Assembly: GCA_020353535.1 (NCBI GenBank)
Contig: CP070696.1
Coordinates: 1,120,551 to 1,157,371, forward strand
Origin: Spirochaetaceae bacterium
GTDB lineage: Bacteria; Spirochaetota; Spirochaetia; SZUA-6; DRHE01
Reading direction: 5' to 3'
Length of the DNA stretch: 36,821 nucleotides
Positions 1 through 7,431 of this stretch are shown here, in pieces; within the stretch, counting starts at the first letter, position 1; the number at the start of each line of letters is the position of its first letter. Under the pieces are notes generated by a model, which had not been told where the DNA came from, made no database searches, and worked only from the letters and a program-made list of their open reading frames with translations. A program made the position numbers and the translations under genes.

Positions 1-1
1 G

Positions 2-670
2 ACATCACCCCCGGGAAAGCGGGTTCCCTTTACGGGAGTGCGCAAAGCAATAGCCGAGGCCATATCATCGAGCCAGAGGGACGCCGCTGAGGTGACCCTC
101 ACCGCGGAGGTCGACTGCTCGCAGCTGGTGGAGACGCGAAAATCCGGCGAGAAGCAGGGGGCTGCCAAAGTTTCATACAACGCCCTGATGATTCATGTGG
201 TTGCCTCTGGCCTCAAGCAGTTTCCCTCTATGAACGCTCGCTTGGTGGAAAATGCAATCGTCCAGCTGGAAGAGATCAATGTCGGGCTGGCCGTGGAGGC
301 GGAGCAGGGGCTGGTGGTGCCGGTGGTTCACGGCGCAGACAGACTCACCGTCGAACAGATTCAGGAAAGAATCCAGGAACTGGTCGACAAAGTTCAAAAC
401 CGCAGCGCCACACAGGATGACTTCCGGGGCGGAACCTTCACTGTGACCAATCTCGGTGCCTACGGAATCGACGCCTTCACCCCGATCATCAACCCGGGGC
501 AGACTGCGATTCTCGGAGTTGGCAGGATCGCCGAACGGGCGGTGGTGCAGGACGGCAGTGTGGAAGTTCGCCCGACCTGCGTGCTGAGCCTGACCTTCGA
601 TCACCGCCTGGTGGACGGAGCTCCGGCCGCAAAATTCCTCAAGGCACTGAAGGATTCCATAGAGAGTTAA
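2..670 (+). CDS. 2-oxo acid dehydrogenase E2 acyltransferase, C-terminal catalytic domain (5' truncated by window edge)
   Basis: The reading frame is open from base 2, so the lipoyl and E1/E3-binding domains lie outside the window and only the last 222 residues are present. The frame starts in the middle of the conserved T-G-V-R-K-A-I-A-E opening of the catalytic domain. The acyltransferase signature D-H-R-L-V-D-G, with the catalytic His and Asp, is near the C-terminus, preceded by the F-T-V-T-N-L-G-A-Y-G-I-D segment typical of the trimeric CAT-like fold. Family knowledge: E2 transfers the acyl group from lipoyl-lysine to CoA in pyruvate, acetoin or branched-chain 2-oxo acid dehydrogenase complexes. 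E1 alpha and beta genes lie at 1902-3951 on the opposite strand, so this is a plausible partner, but it is not co-transcribed with them. The substrate cannot be told from this domain. Confidence 0.93.
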   Translation, partial: TSPPGKRVPFTGVRKAIAEAISSSQRDAAEVTLTAEVDCSQLVETRKSGEKQGAAKVSYNALMIHVVASGLKQFPSMNARLVENAIVQLEEINVGLAVEAEQGLVVPVVHGADRLTVEQIQERIQELVDKVQNRSATQDDFRGGTFTVTNLGAYGIDAFTPIINPGQTAILGVGRIAERAVVQDGSVEVRPTCVLSLTFDHRLVDGAPAAKFLKALKDSIES

Positions 671-739
671 TTCATCCTATCCCGGTCAAGCACATTTCGG
701 TTCAAGACCAAGAAGCTGGCAAGTGCCTGGTGATGTTCA

Positions 740-768
740 TTGACTCGTCAGCGTCCTTGCGGTAATAT
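740..768 (+). promoter_or_regulatory. Promoter of the first toxin-antitoxin pair
   Basis: TTGACT (740-745) and TAATAT (763-768) are separated by exactly 17 bases, a good sigma-70 arrangement. A start of transcription near 775 would fall at the beginning of the palindrome at 775-788. Confidence 0.65.
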
Positions 769-774
769 ATAGTC

Positions 775-788
775 ATAATGACCATTAT
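775..788. promoter_or_regulatory. Inverted repeat, probable autoregulatory operator
   Basis: ATAATG-AC-CATTAT is a perfect 6-bp inverted repeat with a 2-bp centre. It lies just after the predicted -10 box and 21 bases before the antitoxin ATG. Phd/YefM-type antitoxins bind such palindromes over their own promoters, so this is the likely operator. Confidence 0.55.
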
Positions 789-809
789 TAACTCCGGGAG
801 GTGCCAGGA

Positions 810-1085
810 ATGACGGATATCATCGTTTCGGTAGCAGAGTTCAAAGCAAAACTCTCGAAGTATCTAGCTGCTGGAAGGTCTGCCAATCGACGCATTGTGA
901 TCATGAAACGAAAAGAACCTATAGCTGCAGTTATTCCCTACAATGAAAATGGTACCAAATCAACTCCAATGGAAGGATTGGCCTCACTGGCTGGTACCTG
1001 GAACGACCTGGAGGATATAGTGCCGGACATCGACACCGTTGTGGCTGCACGTAAGGCCGAAGGCTATCGTGAAGTACCTCTTTGA
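810..1085 (+). CDS. Phd/YefM-like antitoxin of a type II toxin-antitoxin pair
   Basis: This small protein of 91 residues begins with the Phd/YefM pattern I-I-V-S-V-A-E-F-K-A-K-L-S-K-Y-L, followed by an R-I-V-I-M-K-R-K-E-P-I-A-A-V-I-P strand pair as in the DNA-binding and dimerisation fold. The acidic, probably disordered C-terminal half (from about residue 55) would wrap the toxin. I chose the ATG at 810 because GGGAGG (796-801) stands 8 bases before it; a GTG at 801 lies inside the SD itself. It overlaps the downstream PIN toxin by 17 bases, the usual coupling of antitoxin before toxin. It probably represses its own promoter at the 775-788 palindrome. Confidence 0.85.
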   Translation: MTDIIVSVAEFKAKLSKYLAAGRSANRRIVIMKRKEPIAAVIPYNENGTKSTPMEGLASLAGTWNDLEDIVPDIDTVVAARKAEGYREVPL

Positions 1086-1479
1086 TACCGATACCATTAC
1101 CACACTGTTAAAACCAAGACCACCGCAACGGCTGCTCAGGAGAATCCAAAACGTTGAACCTCGAAACCAGCACATCTCCACCATCACGATCTCCGAGATA
1201 AGTTATGGTGCCCACAAGAACAATAATCCCAGGAAGCACCTCGATTTTTTAGAACTGAATGTACTGCCTAGAGTACGCGTTCTCACTTTCGACGACACGG
1301 CTGCCTATATGGCAGGCCGAATACGGGCTGAGAAAGAAAAACTTGGCCAACCCCTGGCTCCTTTAGATCTCCAAATAGCAGCAATCGCCAAAGCAAACGG
1401 TTGCATACTCGTAACAGGCAATATCCGTCATTTTGAATCCATTCCCGGATTAGAAGTACAGAACTGGATAGACATTTGA
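1069..1479 (+). CDS. vapC: PIN-domain toxin (VapC family ribonuclease)
   Basis: This protein of 136 residues starts at a GTG with K-Y-L-F-D-T-D-T-I, the first acidic PIN motif. It continues with T-I-T-I-S-E-I-S-Y-G (conserved Glu), P-L-A-P-L-D-L-Q-I-A-A-I-A (third acidic site) and C-I-L-V-T-G-N-I-R-H-F at the C-terminus. PIN toxins are Mg-dependent endoribonucleases that cleave tRNA or rRNA when freed from the antitoxin. The frame extends upstream to a TTG at 1039, but the GTG at 1069 gives the normal VapC N-terminus and a 17-base overlap with the antitoxin. All catalytic acidic positions look intact, so the module is probably functional. It separates the E2 gene from the convergent yjbQ-E1 operon. 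Confidence 0.87.
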   Translation: MKYLFDTDTITTLLKPRPPQRLLRRIQNVEPRNQHISTITISEISYGAHKNNNPRKHLDFLELNVLPRVRVLTFDDTAAYMAGRIRAEKEKLGQPLAPLDLQIAAIAKANGCILVTGNIRHFESIPGLEVQNWIDI

Positions 1480-1509
1480 AATGGTTATTGCCACGGGAAA
1501 CGACGGGCG

Positions 1510-1905
1510 CTACATCGGCAGCGTGCGTAACCGGATCGTTCGAGTCTTCGGTCCATCCAGCTCGAGAAAGAGGATGCGCTGGTAGGTACCCAGATCCAGA
1601 TTCCCATTTGAGATACCGATTGTAAGGGAGGTACCGCCAAAGGAGCTCAGCACGTGGGCCACGGTGTTGGGATTGTTCTTTTTGATGTGCTCGAAGGGTC
1701 CGCAGTCTTTCAACCAACGCTGGACCACGCGGATGATATCCCGTCGTAGCTCTTCATCGTCTTCACTGAGGAGAAGGGTCGCCGTTGTGTGCGGAATCGA
1801 AACGAAGGCCAATCCATCGTCCGTGCCGGCTACCAGATCCGCGACCCGATCGGTTACATCGATCACCTGCATGGATTCTTCACTGTTCACCTCGATTTCT
1901 CTCAT
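1510..1905 (-). CDS. yjbQ: YjbQ family protein (UPF0047), possible secondary thiamine-phosphate synthase
   Basis: The 131-residue product has the YjbQ fold signature: F-V-S-I-P-H-T-T-A-T-L near residues 34-44 with His39, and a C-terminal G-T-Y-Q-R-I-L-F-L-E-L-D-G-P-x-x-R-T. Members have weak thiamine-phosphate synthase activity, and some complement thiE mutants; the physiological role is not settled. The ATG at 1903-1905 overlaps the stop codon of the E1 beta gene (ATGA), and AGGAGG stands at 1912-1917, so the two are translationally coupled. It is the last gene of the kinase-E1 alpha-E1 beta operon. Because E1 and the nearby transketolase both need thiamine diphosphate, cofactor supply or salvage is an attractive role, but that is inference. 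Confidence 0.88.
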   Translation of the reverse strand: MREIEVNSEESMQVIDVTDRVADLVAGTDDGLAFVSIPHTTATLLLSEDDEELRRDIIRVVQRWLKDCGPFEHIKKNNPNTVAHVLSSFGGTSLTIGISNGNLDLGTYQRILFLELDGPKTRTIRLRTLPM

Positions 1906-2957
1906 CGGTTTCCTCCTGATAGCGGCTCGGGTGATGTTTCCAGCAGGTCCAGGATAGCCCGCCGGATTCGCTCCTCCCCCGGAACGATGGAAGATTCCAG
2001 AATCGGTGAAAAGGGAATCGGTACATCCGGCGCCGCCACCCGTTGAATCGGCGCCTTTAGATACTCGAACCCCCGGGAAGCTACCGCCGCGGCGACCTGG
2101 GCGCCCCAACCCCCTCGTTCGTTGTTCTCCTCCACGATCAGCAGTCGACCGGTTTTACGAACCGAAGCGACGATCGTATCGATGTCCAGAGGGACGAGGG
2201 TTCTGGGATCCACAACTTCGATATTGATCCCCTCATCGGCCAGGGCAGTGGCAACGTTCATGGCGTGGTGGAGCATGAGCAGATTGGCCGCCACGGTGAT
2301 ATCCTTTCCCTCCCGCTTCACATCCGCAACGCCCAGGGGGATCGTGTATTCCTCCTCAGGAACGTATTCGGTGCTCAAGCTACTTTCCACGAGCTTTCGC
2401 CCCTTGCTGCCGTACAGATGCTTGTGCCCGCACACAATAACAACGTTGTCATCCCGAATAGCCGATTTGAGCAGTCCCTTGGCGTCGCACGGGGAGGCCG
2501 GCGTCACCAGCTTGATACCGGGGACATCAAAAAGAAAACCCTCCATTGAATTGGCATGTTGAGCCCCCCGCCCCGACGCTCCGGTGGGCAGGTGGATGAC
2601 CATCGGGATCTTGATCTGACCTCCCGACATGTAGCGAAGCTTTGCGGCCTGCTGGACGATCTGATCCATGGCGCAGAACAGGAAGTCCCCGTACTGGAAA
2701 TCCACGATAGGGCGCATGCCCTGGATAGCAGCGCCGATCGCCAAACCGATGAAGCCGGACTCAGAGATCGGGGTGTTCACGACCCGTTCCGGCCCAAAGG
2801 CAGCGAGCATCCCCTGGGTAAAGGAAAAGGATCCTCCGAGCCGGATATCCTCACCCATCAGGAAAACTCTCGGATGCCGGCGCATCTCCTCCTGCAGAGC
2901 TTCCCTCATGGCTTCAACCACGGTCAGGATTCTGTCATCGCCACGATCACTCCGCAT
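1902..2957 (-). CDS. TPP-dependent 2-oxo acid/acetoin dehydrogenase E1 component, beta subunit
   Basis: The 351-residue protein matches the beta subunit of alpha2beta2 E1 enzymes. It has V-F-L-M-G-E-D near residues 31-37 (the Glu that activates TPP), P-I-S-E-S-G-F-I-G-L-A-I-G-A-A, and the C-terminal transketolase domain with L-L-I-V-E-E-N-N-E-R-G-G-W-G. I chose the ATG at 2955-2957 because GGAAGG lies 6 bases upstream; this gives an 11-base overlap with the end of the alpha gene. With the alpha subunit it decarboxylates a 2-oxo acid (or cleaves acetoin) and acylates the E2 lipoyl group. An E2 domain lies at 2-670. Pyruvate, acetoin and branched-chain substrates cannot be separated from sequence alone. 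Confidence 0.93.
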   Translation of the reverse strand: MRSDRGDDRILTVVEAMREALQEEMRRHPRVFLMGEDIRLGGSFSFTQGMLAAFGPERVVNTPISESGFIGLAIGAAIQGMRPIVDFQYGDFLFCAMDQIVQQAAKLRYMSGGQIKIPMVIHLPTGASGRGAQHANSMEGFLFDVPGIKLVTPASPCDAKGLLKSAIRDDNVVIVCGHKHLYGSKGRKLVESSLSTEYVPEEEYTIPLGVADVKREGKDITVAANLLMLHHAMNVATALADEGINIEVVDPRTLVPLDIDTIVASVRKTGRLLIVEENNERGGWGAQVAAAVASRGFEYLKAPIQRVAAPDVPIPFSPILESSIVPGEERIRRAILDLLETSPEPLSGGNR

Positions 2958-3951
2958 AGACATCCTTCCAAGCCGTGGCCACATCCGGGTCAGGGCTGGA
3001 GAGGGCAAAATCCACGGCCTTGTTCACCGATGCATCAACCTCCCGTTCCAATCCATCGAGCTTCGTCGGGGTAATCCGTTTATCCGTCAGCAGATACTCC
3101 CGGAAATCCGTGACCGGATCCCGCTGGAACCAGGCATCCGCCTCCTCCTCCGGCCGGTAACTGCTCGTATCGTCCCTTTTGTGACCGCCTCGCCGGTAGG
3201 TCAGGCATTCGACCATGGTGGGTCCCTCTCCGCAGCGAGCTCGCCCCACAGCTTCTTTCACCGTGTCGTACACGGTAACCGGATCGTTTCCGTAGATCGT
3301 CACACCCTCCATACGGTAGGCGGCGGCTCGTTCTACAAGATACTCGTTCAATACCACATCGCTGATGTGTGTGGACACGCCGTAGAAGTTATTCTCACAG
3401 AGAAACACTACCGGCAGCTTCCAGAGGGCGGCCAGGTTCATGGCCTCGTGCCAATCTCCTTCATTTACCGCTCCGTCACCGAAGAAGTTGAGCACGATTC
3501 GTCTGTTTCCGGCACGCTGAAAGGCAAAAGCCATTCCCGCGGCTATCGGGGAGGAGGCACCGACGATTCCGATGGCCGGCAGCGCCCCTACGGATATATC
3601 GCCGACGTGAAGGGAACCGCCTTTTCCCCGACAGCAGCCCGTGGCTTTACCGAACAGCTCGGCCATGATCGACTGCGCCGACACTCCTTTGGCCAGAGCC
3701 TGACCGTGGCCTCGATGCGTCAGGGTGATGACGTCCTCTTCATTCAGGGCAAGACAGGCACCGACCGTGGTGGCTTCCTGACCGTGGGAGAGGTGAATCG
3801 TTCCCGGCATAGTACCCTCGTGATACAACTCATTGACCCGCAGCTCGAAGCGTCGGATCAGCACCATCCGCCTGTACATCTCCAGGAGAAGTTCCTCTGC
3901 GTAGCCGGACAGATCCTTCCTCTTTGGCCGTTGCGGTCTGGCTATGCGCAT
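2947..3951 (-). CDS. TPP-dependent 2-oxo acid/acetoin dehydrogenase E1 component, alpha subunit
   Basis: The 334-residue protein has the TPP-binding motif F-G-D-G at 157-160 continuing A-V-N-E-G, and ending in C-E-N-N at 185-188. The H-R-G-H-G segment of the active-site loop is at 79-83. It also has the G-T-I-H-L-S-H-G-Q-E-A segment typical of acetoin/pyruvate E1 alpha. It lies 50 bases after the sugar kinase and overlaps E1 beta, so kinase, alpha, beta and yjbQ form one leftward operon. The enzyme would act in the cytoplasm as a heterotetramer feeding electrons to E2 and E3; no E3 gene is in the window. The acoA/pdhA type is likely; the exact substrate is unresolved. Confidence 0.93.
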   Translation of the reverse strand: MRIARPQRPKRKDLSGYAEELLLEMYRRMVLIRRFELRVNELYHEGTMPGTIHLSHGQEATTVGACLALNEEDVITLTHRGHGQALAKGVSAQSIMAELFGKATGCCRGKGGSLHVGDISVGALPAIGIVGASSPIAAGMAFAFQRAGNRRIVLNFFGDGAVNEGDWHEAMNLAALWKLPVVFLCENNFYGVSTHISDVVLNEYLVERAAAYRMEGVTIYGNDPVTVYDTVKEAVGRARCGEGPTMVECLTYRRGGHKRDDTSSYRPEEEADAWFQRDPVTDFREYLLTDKRITPTKLDGLEREVDASVNKAVDFALSSPDPDVATAWKDVYAE

Positions 3952-4001
3952 GCTTCTGATTCTCTCATCCGGATTGAATCCATTTTCTGATACGAAACGC
4001 T

Positions 4002-5519
4002 CTAATCGGTGCAGCCGCTGCCACTGTCCCCTCGAGAACAGATGCGGACCAGGCGATGGCTATGCTCCTGAAGATCCCGGGTGATCTCTCTGTACTCGTT
4101 GTAGTACGCGCCATAGAGAGATTGTGTTTGACTCTCCGGCACGATTGTCCTAATGTCCCGCACACAGCTCCGTACAGCCTGCATCCAATCCGGAAACACT
4201 CCACAAGAGATTCCGGCCAGGAGCCCGGCGCCGAAGGCGGCATCCTCAACTCCCGGTTTTACCAGCGCCTGCCCGAGCACATCGGCGAGAATCTGTCCCC
4301 AGAGATTGCTCTTCGATCCCCCGCCAAGCAATTTGCGTTCCTTTGCTGCAATGCCGAGAGAGTCTACGGTATCGGAACACTCCTTAAGGGAATAGGTGAC
4401 ACCCTCCATTACGGCCCTAGCGAAATGGGAAGCCGTGTGATGACTGCCGATTCCGACGAAATCCCCGCGCAGAGCAGGATCCCAATACGGCGTGCGTTCC
4501 CCCATAAGATAGGGGTGGAAAATCAAACCATCGCATCCGGGCGGTGCCGCAGCGGCGAGCTCCACCAGCTCGTTGAAACTCATTCCGGGGAAAAACCGCT
4601 CCCGGAACCAGCGAAAGGCGGATGTACCGGAATTGGTCGCCGCGATGGTGAATCCGCGATTGTCCAATACATATGGATAGGTCAGGGTTCTACGATCCGG
4701 CAGTGGCGAGGGAGTTACCAGACTCACGATTCCAGCCGTTCCCAGCTTCACGACGCTCTGCCCGGGATCCACGATACCCACGCCCAGGGCTTCCGCCGGG
4801 CTGTCGCCTGCTCCAATCCCAACAGGGGTTCCTTCCAGCAATCCGCTGTCTCTACTTGCCTGCCTGCTCACCTTACCGGCAATCGCCTTATTCGGCATTA
4901 TCGGTGGAAGCAGCTTCGGATCCAAACCTATCAACGAACAGAGATCCGCAGACCAGCTGTTGCCCCGCAATTCGCACAGCATCGTACCAACTGCATCGTA
5001 GGGATCGGTGGCGTAGGCACCGGTGAAGCGAAGACGAACGTAGTCCTTGGTGACCTGAATCCGCCTGATCCGTTTCCAGTTCTCCGGCTCATTCTCATTG
5101 ATCCAAAGAAGCTGGGGCAAGGTCCAGACGGGATTTATGCGCTGGCCGCTGAGTTTGAAAATCTGCGTGCCTGACTCCCTGTCCAGCCGCACGGCCTGAG
5201 CGCTGCTGCGCAGATCCGACCAGTGAAGGGTGGACCGCAGCACCTGCCCCTCAACGTCCAGCAGAGCCACGTTGTGTGCCGGCCCGACAAAGGCCACGGC
5301 GGCAATCCGATCGTTCCTCAGTCCGCTTTCGGTAAGACAGCCCCGGATCGCGCCGCAGGCACCCCGGTACCAGTCTTCGGGATCCTGCTCCGCCCAGCCG
5401 GGGCGCGGATAGCTGGTGGGATAGCCGGCTGCACCGTTGGCAAGAATACTGCCTGAGCTGTCTATGGCCACAGCCTTGCTGCCGCTGGAACCTACGTCGA
5501 CTCCTAGAAGAATATCCAT
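4002..5519 (-). CDS. FGGY-family carbohydrate kinase (xylulokinase-like)
   Basis: The 505-residue protein starts with L-L-G-V-D-V-G-S-S-G-S-K-A-V-A-I-D, the phosphate-1 motif of the FGGY/actin-like kinases. It has G-I-G-A-G-D-S-P-A-E-A-L-G with the probable catalytic Asp239, and the C-terminal FGGY signature around M-E-G-V-T-Y-S-L-K-E and L-L-G-G-G-S-K-S-N-L-W. Such kinases phosphorylate ketoses or polyols with ATP. The substrate is unknown: the first-domain sugar loop reads V-G-P-A-H-N-V-A-L-L-D rather than the xylulokinase G-Q-M-H pattern. The ATG at 5517-5519 aligns with the family start; an in-frame ATG at 5531 is the alternative, and neither has a strong SD. It diverges from gntR and leads the E1-yjbQ operon. 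A TTGACA at 5558-5553 could be its -35 box. Confidence 0.9.
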   Translation of the reverse strand: MDILLGVDVGSSGSKAVAIDSSGSILANGAAGYPTSYPRPGWAEQDPEDWYRGACGAIRGCLTESGLRNDRIAAVAFVGPAHNVALLDVEGQVLRSTLHWSDLRSSAQAVRLDRESGTQIFKLSGQRINPVWTLPQLLWINENEPENWKRIRRIQVTKDYVRLRFTGAYATDPYDAVGTMLCELRGNSWSADLCSLIGLDPKLLPPIMPNKAIAGKVSRQASRDSGLLEGTPVGIGAGDSPAEALGVGIVDPGQSVVKLGTAGIVSLVTPSPLPDRRTLTYPYVLDNRGFTIAATNSGTSAFRWFRERFFPGMSFNELVELAAAAPPGCDGLIFHPYLMGERTPYWDPALRGDFVGIGSHHTASHFARAVMEGVTYSLKECSDTVDSLGIAAKERKLLGGGSKSNLWGQILADVLGQALVKPGVEDAAFGAGLLAGISCGVFPDWMQAVRSCVRDIRTIVPESQTQSLYGAYYNEYREITRDLQEHSHRLVRICSRGDSGSGCTD

Positions 5520-5566
5520 GCTTGGATCCATGGTAAATAGTACGAATTGAGTTGTCAAGTCTGTTT

Positions 5567-5595
5567 TTGTTAATACCTGTATTGACTTGTATTAT
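5567..5595 (+). promoter_or_regulatory. gntR promoter with embedded palindromic operator
   Basis: TTGTTA (5567-5572) and TATTAT (5590-5595) are 17 bases apart. Between them lies AATAC-CT-GTATT (5572-5583), a perfect 5-bp inverted repeat with a 2-bp centre, of the type bound by HutC-subfamily GntR repressors. A repressor there would block gntR and its operon. It also sits 14 bp upstream of the TTGACA that may serve the divergent kinase gene. Predicted start of transcription is about 5602. Confidence 0.55.
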
Positions 5596-5616
5596 ATTAT
5601 GTGCAAAATAGATCAT

Positions 5617-6387
5617 ATGGTCGACAAGTCATCCTCTGAGCCACTATACATACAGATTCAGGGAATAATCGAAAACAAGATCTTTTCCGGCGAGTTAAAA
5701 CCAGGAGACCGCACGCTCAGTGAGCAGGAGATCGCCACGAAGTTCGATGTTAGCCGTGTGACGGCCCGTAAAGCCCTCGAAAATCTGGTGGCCAAGAACC
5801 TACTGTACCGTCAGCCTGGCAAAGGAACTTTTGTTGCCGAACATGGCATGCCTTATGGATTTTCGACCATGCTCAGTTTCAGCAGAAGCCTCAGCGCTCG
5901 GGGATTTGAAGTTCATACAAAAATGCTCGATAAATCACTGGTTCCCGGTTCGCCGCAAATCGCCGAACAGCTGCGCATTTCCCCACAGATCGATCTGGTA
6001 TTCATACGGAGAGTTCGTTTCTTAGACGGCGTACCAGCTGCGATTCACACTTCCTATTTCGACGCTCGGATCTACACTCCTCTTCTGGATATTGATCTGA
6101 CAAAAATCTCCCTTCTCGAAGCGGCGGAACAGATCGGCAGGATTCGCATGGCCTACTCCGTTGATTCGTTACGGGCGGTACCGACGAATATTCCTGACAG
6201 CGAAATTTTAGAAATTCCCACCGGAACTCCAGCACTGGAGCTCGAGGGAACCGTATTTAACGAACACAACGTACCGAGCCGATACACCAAAGGCATTTAT
6301 CGCGGTGATATGTTTCGATTGGAAGTTAAAAATACTCAGACTCAATTTACGGCATTTCGAGTCGAACGAGGCGCCGTGTCAGACTGA
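5617..6387 (+). CDS. GntR-family transcriptional regulator, HutC subfamily
   Basis: The protein has an N-terminal winged helix (P-L-Y-I-Q-I-Q-G-I-I-E-N-K-I-F-S-G-E-L-K-P-G-D, then L-S-E-Q-E-I-A-T-K-F-D-V-S-R-V-T-A-R-K-A-L). This is followed by a UTRA effector domain ending in K-G-I-Y-R-G-D-M-F-R. About 256 residues is normal for the subfamily. Upstream in-frame starts exist at 5599 (ATG) and 5587 (TTG), but the predicted promoter places transcription initiation near 5602, which favours the ATG at 5617; no SD is visible. UTRA domains bind small organic acids, amino sugars or sugar phosphates, so the inducer is probably a pathway intermediate. It heads the operon of transketolase halves and amidohydrolase and faces the divergent kinase operon, which it probably represses too. 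Confidence 0.9.
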   Translation: MVDKSSSEPLYIQIQGIIENKIFSGELKPGDRTLSEQEIATKFDVSRVTARKALENLVAKNLLYRQPGKGTFVAEHGMPYGFSTMLSFSRSLSARGFEVHTKMLDKSLVPGSPQIAEQLRISPQIDLVFIRRVRFLDGVPAAIHTSYFDARIYTPLLDIDLTKISLLEAAEQIGRIRMAYSVDSLRAVPTNIPDSEILEIPTGTPALELEGTVFNEHNVPSRYTKGIYRGDMFRLEVKNTQTQFTAFRVERGAVSD

Positions 6388-6422
6388 ACTTGATCACCGA
6401 TCAGCTGAAGGGGAGTTTCTGG

Positions 6423-7409
6423 ATGTTGGGCGAAAAAACCACCACGATAGATCAACGCCAAGCCCTAGGGGAGGCATTCCCAATTCTCGGTCGGGAATAC
6501 CCGGATCTTCTCGTCCTGTCTCCTGACACTTCCCGCTCGACCGGAGCGGCCAAGTTCAGGGAGGCCTTTCCCCGCCGCTTTCTCTGCACCGGAGTCTCGG
6601 AGATGAACACCCTGTGCATGGCCGCGGGACTGGCGCTCGAGGGCTGGAGGCCTTTAGTCGCGGGATTCGCGATGTTTGTGGGCGGCAAAGCCTGGGAACC
6701 CTTGCGAAACTCGATTGCCTACCCCCGGTTGAAGGTAATAATCGTCGCTACCCATGGAGGCATAAACGTCGGCCCCGACGGGGTGACGCACCAGATGGTG
6801 GAGGACATCGCTCTGATGCGGGCTATCCCTGGCATGACGGTTCTGGCTCCCACAGACGCCAATCAAGTGCTCCCCGTCCTCCGGGCTGCTCTCGATCATG
6901 ATGGGCCGGTGTACGTACGGCTGGAACGTCATCCCATGCCGTTGGCAACGGATCCGGAGGAGAGATATGTGATCGGAAAGTCAAGAAGCATGCGACAGGG
7001 CAATGACCTCACGCTGATCGGTGAAGGGAGCATGGTATTCACTGCTTTGGAGGCCGCATTATTACTGGCGGAACAGGGTATTGAGGCTGAAGTCATAAGT
7101 GCTGTCTCGATCAAACCGTTGGATGAGGAAGCGGTGCTTGCTGCGGCGGAGCGAACCGGAGCGATCGTGGCTGTCGAAGACCACAATAGGTATGGAGGTC
7201 TGGGTTCGGCCGTGGCCGAAGTACTCTCCCTCCATCGCCCTTGCCCCATAGAGCAGGTCGCTTTGCAGGACACGTACGCCGAAAGCGGAGAGGCAGAGCA
7301 GTTGAGGGTGAAGTATCATCTGGCAGTCCAGGATGTCGTAGATGCGGCACATCGGGTGTTACGAAAACGGAACAATTACATTGAGGCCAAGCGTGAGAAG
7401 GGCAGATAG
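6423..7409 (+). CDS. Transketolase, C-terminal subunit of a split enzyme
   Basis: The 328-residue protein has the pyrimidine-binding domain of transketolase/DXS enzymes: C-T-G-V-S-E-M-N with the catalytic Glu60, then F-A-M-F-V-G-G-K-A-W-E-P-L-R-N-S-I. It also has the C-terminal transketolase domain with V-A-V-E-D-H-N-R-Y-G-G-L-G-S. The ATG at 6423 follows AAGGGGAG (6408-6415) by 7 bases; the TTG at 6390 has no SD. It must pair with the N-terminal subunit encoded just downstream to form a TPP enzyme that moves two-carbon units between sugar phosphates. In most split transketolase operons the N-terminal half comes first; here the order is reversed. A specialised catabolic transketolase is likelier than the housekeeping enzyme, because a kinase, a GntR regulator and a lactonase-like gene surround it. 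Confidence 0.92.
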   Translation: MLGEKTTTIDQRQALGEAFPILGREYPDLLVLSPDTSRSTGAAKFREAFPRRFLCTGVSEMNTLCMAAGLALEGWRPLVAGFAMFVGGKAWEPLRNSIAYPRLKVIIVATHGGINVGPDGVTHQMVEDIALMRAIPGMTVLAPTDANQVLPVLRAALDHDGPVYVRLERHPMPLATDPEERYVIGKSRSMRQGNDLTLIGEGSMVFTALEAALLLAEQGIEAEVISAVSIKPLDEEAVLAAAERTGAIVAVEDHNRYGGLGSAVAEVLSLHRPCPIEQVALQDTYAESGEAEQLRVKYHLAVQDVVDAAHRVLRKRNNYIEAKREKGR

Positions 7410-7431
7410 AGCGGACAAACGAGAGGATGTA

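Noticed and set aside
2668..3990. Long open frame on the plus strand across the E1 genes
   Set aside because: It lies opposite two well-conserved E1 subunit genes and encodes no recognisable protein; it is a shadow of high-GC codon usage.
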